From Argopecten irradians (lineage: Eukaryota; Mollusca; Bivalvia; Pectinida; Pectinidae): DNA of 64,000 nt. Below the pieces are notes generated by a model. It did no database searches, was not told the DNA's origin, and was given only the letters and a program-made list of their open reading frames with translations. The position numbers were made by a program, and so were the translations under genes. The stretch lies in contig NC_091135.1 in the NCBI RefSeq assembly GCF_041381155.1, forward strand, positions 53,457,997 to 53,521,996. Reading direction: 5' to 3'. This document shows, piece after piece, positions 62,311-64,000 of this stretch. The stretch's first letter is position 1, and the number at the start of each line of letters is the position of its first letter.

Positions 62311-62949
62311 TTACTCTGTACTCTCACGTGGACCTGCATTAAACACATCCGGGTACTTTTTACGTAACACGTCTACGAGCTGGTTATTTTCATTCTGTAA
62401 TAAAACCTTAATCACAATATCGGGCCTAGCTCCACTATTGCAAATAGGCTTCAAACATTGATAAATTTGCTCCCGTATGTCTTGAGGATAGTTCGCATTT
62501 GCTTCTTTCATCAGCATATCGGCATTGATATTTCCCGGAGCTTCTACAAAAGAAAAAAAACACATTGAATGTACGTATTACTATATGTACAATTATAGAT
62601 ACTTGGTAAAACCGTTGTTTTAATCAGTCAAAACAACCGGATTATTTACAAAGCTGCTATAATTAGAAATCGATATCATATTATTCATTATTAAACTGTA
62701 CCTTCATATAATTCTCGAATGAGATGTTTCCATTGTCCATATTGTAGAAGGCCATCGCCAATAGTCTTCAGTACAGTGCTATTAATAGATGGTCCACATG
62801 TAGCTCTTTCGCTGGGGCGGGATAGCAATAGTGTACTGGGGTTTTGTGGCAGAAGTGTTGGTGATGCTGGATTGTTTGGTGATGGGACATCTAAATTAGT
62901 CCCAATCGTAGTAGGTTGATTAAAAGCAGCATATAGGACATTTACCGAA
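62311..62949 (-). CDS. TNFR-3: death-domain exons of a third TNF receptor family gene (5' part beyond the right end)
   Basis: Two exons on minus: 62702-62949 (acceptor TTTTTTTCAG, donor GTACAG) and 62311-62543 (acceptor TTTTGTAG, stop at 62311). The incoming phase is 2 and the junction is phase 1, exactly as in the last two TNFR-2 exons. They encode a Ser/Pro-rich juxtamembrane segment (about 55 residues) and a death domain (INSTVLKTIGDGLLQYGQWK, LIRELYE, then NANYPQDIREQIYQCLKPIC, VIKVLLQNEN). The YPQ(D/N)(I/V)REQIYQCLK stretch is shared with TNFR-2. The membrane and ligand-binding exons must lie beyond base 64000. Likely role by family: adaptor recruitment in TNF-type signalling. Confidence 0.82.
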
Positions 62950-63005
62950 CTGAAAAAAAGTCAAAGGTTGACACATTTCCAAAGCTTTAAGATCCCCTGC
63001 AAGAT

Positions 63006-63170
63006 AGTATTCATGACATCATATATATTCATGAAAGATTCGTGAAATTTCAAGAATATTAGCAGATTGTGGTTCATGAAAAAAAATTCATGAATGTTCA
63101 CCAAATGACTCTCATGAACTCTTCATGAAGTTTTATGAATCCATAGAACATTCATGATTGTTCATGATCA
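63006..63170. repeat. TTCATGA-rich tract
   Basis: The palindromic hexamer TCATGA (also as TTCATGAA and CTCATGAAC) occurs about ten times in 165 bases at irregular spacing, in TNFR-3 intron DNA. Confidence 0.75.
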
Positions 63171-63173
63171 ATG

Positions 63174-63312
63174 TGTCAAGAATCATTTATGAAGTTTTAT
63201 GCATGACTGATATTAATTTAAATTCTTAAAATGAATAAAACATTTTCATTCATTTTGAAGAATTTAAATGATTATCAGTTATGCATAACACTTCATGAAC
63301 GATTCTTGACAT
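63174..63312. mobile_element. Near-complete inverted repeat, MITE-like
   Basis: GTGTCAAGAATC, ATTTATGAAG, TTTTATGCAT, ATTTAAATTCTT, AAAATGAATAAAA at left is answered by the complement at right (TTTTCATTCATTTT, AAGAATTTAAAT, ATGCATAACAC, TTCATGAAC, GATTCTTGACA). Arms of about 66 bp with a very short loop. Confidence 0.85.
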
Positions 63313-63457
63313 GCTATTTCATTCCTTTTGATTAATTACAATGAATATCAACTGAAGTCACATGACCACACGAGTCTCATGACCACATGTAACTTAATTT
63401 AGTTTACATCGATTACGAAACAAGATATACAACTTATGCTAATCGCTGTCGATGGCC
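63313..63457. other. Intron sequence of TNFR-3
   Basis: No feature apart from a doubled ATGACCACA word. Confidence 0.4.
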
Positions 63458-63613
63458 CGGATGTAATGCGCGGGGGATCTTAGTGTGGGAGGAAAGCGGA
63501 CTGACCGAAGAAAACTCACGTGATAGGGCAGGTGACCCCTAACCTTTTCACGTCCGTGACGGGGATGGCTAGGTGAAAGGCGAGTGGCTTCACCACTACA
63601 CCACCCGAGCACC
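63458..63613 (-). mobile_element. tRNA-derived SINE
   Basis: Read on minus: GGGTGCTCGGGTGGTGTAGT, GGTGAAGCCACTCGCC is an A-box-like start (TGGTGTAGTGG). A degenerate B box follows near GGTTAGGGGTCACC, then a body with TTCTTCGGTCAGTCCGC, TTTCCTCCCACA, a block that recurs in tRNA SINEs of many invertebrates. Confidence 0.65.
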
Positions 63614-64000
63614 CATGTTGGTGAATTCATGTTAAACTCTTCTGTTATATATTCACGTTATATTTCATGCTATTTTCACTGTAACGATATGTCACTTAAA
63701 CATTTGATATTTGAACATTGACATGTAACTTAATGATTTAGCTCCCCAAAATCATATGTCGGCCTATAAGAGAGACGAAATCTAGGGATCATATATTACT
63801 GGTTTTGAATAAAGCGCCTTCAATCACTGCCATGTTCAGTAACTTCGAGTTTTGTCAGATTCCGAATCGTATCACCTGACTGACGTTCGACACGACCTGC
63901 ACGTGGTGATCCAGGTAACTAGCTTAAGCGCACATGTGTTTGTTTACATTTTCCTTCTGGCTAGTATGAGCAGAGCAAATCGTGCTGGTATATGTCCACA
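63614..64000. other. Right edge, TNFR-3 intron or upstream
   Basis: I saw no receptor exon on minus here. AT-rich then mixed sequence without recognised features. Confidence 0.4.

Overview
This is animal nuclear DNA, most likely from a bivalve mollusc. It is AT-rich, its genes are sparse and split by long introns, and their exons end in GT...AG splice sites. Repeats dominate: minisatellites, hairpin MITEs, tRNA-derived SINE pieces of a kind common in bivalves, and decayed LINEs. No bacterial features, CRISPR arrays or operons were seen. The taxon is an inference from gene and repeat style, not from a sequence search.

Host genes. (1) The left end (317-3374, minus) carries the first two coding exons of a lysosomal beta-hexosaminidase; the catalytic part lies beyond base 1. 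(2) Three tumour necrosis factor receptor (TNFR) family genes lie in tandem on the minus strand. TNFR-1 (about 34019-30568) has a signal peptide exon, two cysteine-rich exons and a membrane exon, but no recognisable death domain. TNFR-2 (47628-42641) is complete: six coding exons with matching splice phases give 403 residues with signal peptide, cysteine-rich repeats, one membrane segment and a death domain. TNFR-3 (62949-62311) shows only its two death-domain exons; the rest lies beyond base 64000. Known TNFRs of this design bind TNF-like ligands outside the cell and recruit death-domain adaptors inside it. A cluster with one member apparently lacking the death domain suggests signalling receptors beside a possible decoy.

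Repeats. 2.2-3.0 kb: 61-bp array in the hexosaminidase intron. 3.55-3.72 kb: 22-bp palindromic array just upstream of its start codon. 8.99-10.81 kb: 33-bp array. 13.7-14.7 kb: 40-bp array between 86-bp direct repeats. 17.1-19.7 kb: LINE remnant, minus strand. 24.95-27.18 kb: purine-strand G-rich array. 49.5-55.1 kb: an L1/Tx1-like LINE remnant. 57.1-57.3 kb: 44-bp array. Small elements with terminal inverted repeats or hairpin structure lie throughout; the cleanest is a 339-bp element at 55908-56246 with 9-bp target duplications. Several families have two copies in the window, which makes their boundaries visible.

The remaining long stretches (5.5-8.6, 20.3-24.9, 27.2-30.5, 34.0-42.6 and 57.3-60.5 kb) are AT-rich introns or intergenic DNA in which I could support no gene.
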